Shown: positions 14,273 to 14,655 of the stretch, one piece after another
Position numbering within the stretch: the stretch's first letter is position 1
Layout: every line of letters starts with the position of its first letter
Origin: Firmicutes bacterium HGW-Firmicutes-10
Lineage (GTDB): Bacteria; Bacillota_I; Bacilli_A; Erysipelotrichales; Erysipelotrichaceae
Length of the DNA stretch: 14,655 nt
Reading direction: 5' to 3'
Assembly: GCA_002841605.1 (NCBI GenBank)
Contig: PHAF01000033.1
Location: forward strand, 1 to 14,655
Program-made: the position numbers and the translations under genes
Notes under the pieces: model-generated
The model's input: the letters and a program-made list of their open reading frames with translations, nothing else
What the model was told of the DNA's origin: nothing
Databases searched by the model: none

Positions 14273-14655
14273 ATGATGGAAAGGAGATTTGACTACATAA
14301 TTGTTGGTTCCGGTGTAGGTGGAGCAACAATAGCAAGAGAATTGAGTAAAAAAAATAATAGCATCCTTGTAATAGAGAAGGGAGAGATGGAAAAAAGCTA
14401 CGGGACATTCATGGATAGTGCAAGGTATTTTGATGTAAACAAAGTAACAAAAATACCGAAAAAATCAAAGGAAGGTGTTACGATATGGCGGACTTTTATG
14501 GCAGGAGGAAGTGCTTTTGTTTCAGCAGGCAATTTCTTCAGATGTTTAGAAAGTGACTTTAAATCAATGGGGATCGACCTAAGTGATGAATTTCTGGAAG
14601 CAGAAAAAGAACTCCGTGTTGCACCCCTTGATGATTCACTTATATCAGAGGGTTC
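14273..14655 (+). CDS. GMC-type FAD-dependent oxidoreductase, N-terminal part (3' end outside window)
   Basis: The first 127 residues of a glucose-methanol-choline-type oxidoreductase are visible; whole proteins of the family are about 450-550 residues. The N-terminus is a Rossmann FAD-binding fold with G-S-G-V-G-G (12-17) and the ribose-binding glutamate E35 in L-V-I-E-K-G. The later M-A-G-G-S-S-A-F-V-S-A-G-N stretch (about 77-89) corresponds to the GMC G-G-S-S signature next to the flavin. Such enzymes oxidise an alcohol or a related group, passing electrons from the flavin to an acceptor; the substrate part lies outside the window. Two adjacent ATG codons (14273 and 14276) follow AAGGAGG at 14261-14267, with six and nine bases of spacing; either could be used. 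It is preceded by 518 non-coding bases, so it should have its own promoter. Confidence 0.85.
   Translation, partial: MMERRFDYIIVGSGVGGATIARELSKKNNSILVIEKGEMEKSYGTFMDSARYFDVNKVTKIPKKSKEGVTIWRTFMAGGSAFVSAGNFFRCLESDFKSMGIDLSDEFLEAEKELRVAPLDDSLISEG

Overview
The window looks like chromosomal DNA from a low-GC, probably anaerobic Firmicute of the Clostridia type. This rests on the gene families (DegV, a CmpB-like membrane protein next to an HD hydrolase, an RnfD-type subunit, a DUF362-ferredoxin protein), on strong AGGAGG ribosome binding sites and on T-tailed hairpin terminators. The species cannot be named from the sequence alone. No rRNA, tRNA, CRISPR array or complete insertion sequence was found.

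Left part (1-3536): the 3' end of a degV gene with its own terminator, then a likely operon of three genes: an ABC1/UbiB-family kinase (aarF-like), a multi-pass membrane protein of the CmpB/type IV ABC permease-like family, and an HD-domain hydrolase. The HD gene overlaps the end of the membrane-protein gene and has a strong ribosome binding site inside it.

Middle part (3537-8082) looks patchy and recently rearranged. It holds a cluster of degenerate intergenic repeats; a hypothetical protein with its own terminator; a consensus promoter driving an 89-residue ORF that resembles the N-terminal quarter of a chloramphenicol-acetyltransferase-like protein, coupled by ATGA to an ArsR-type regulator; a lone reverse-strand ParB/sulfiredoxin-like protein; and an aminoglycoside-phosphotransferase-family gene broken by one in-frame TAG where relatives have tryptophan.

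Right part (8083-14655): a DUF362 protein with two 4Fe-4S motifs on its own; a run of five same-strand genes (SRPBCC domain, DUF4287, DUF3788, endonuclease/exonuclease/phosphatase family, carbon-nitrogen hydrolase) with short gaps or overlaps, probably one or two transcripts; an orphan RnfD/NqrB-family membrane flavoprotein subunit with its own promoter, near-palindromic leader and terminator; a 518-base non-coding stretch; and the start of a GMC-type FAD oxidoreductase that runs off the window.

I do not see a clear new multi-gene system. The strongest leads are the disrupted phosphotransferase, the truncated acetyltransferase with a duplicated gene start, the repeat cluster, and the solitary RnfD with a candidate operator.
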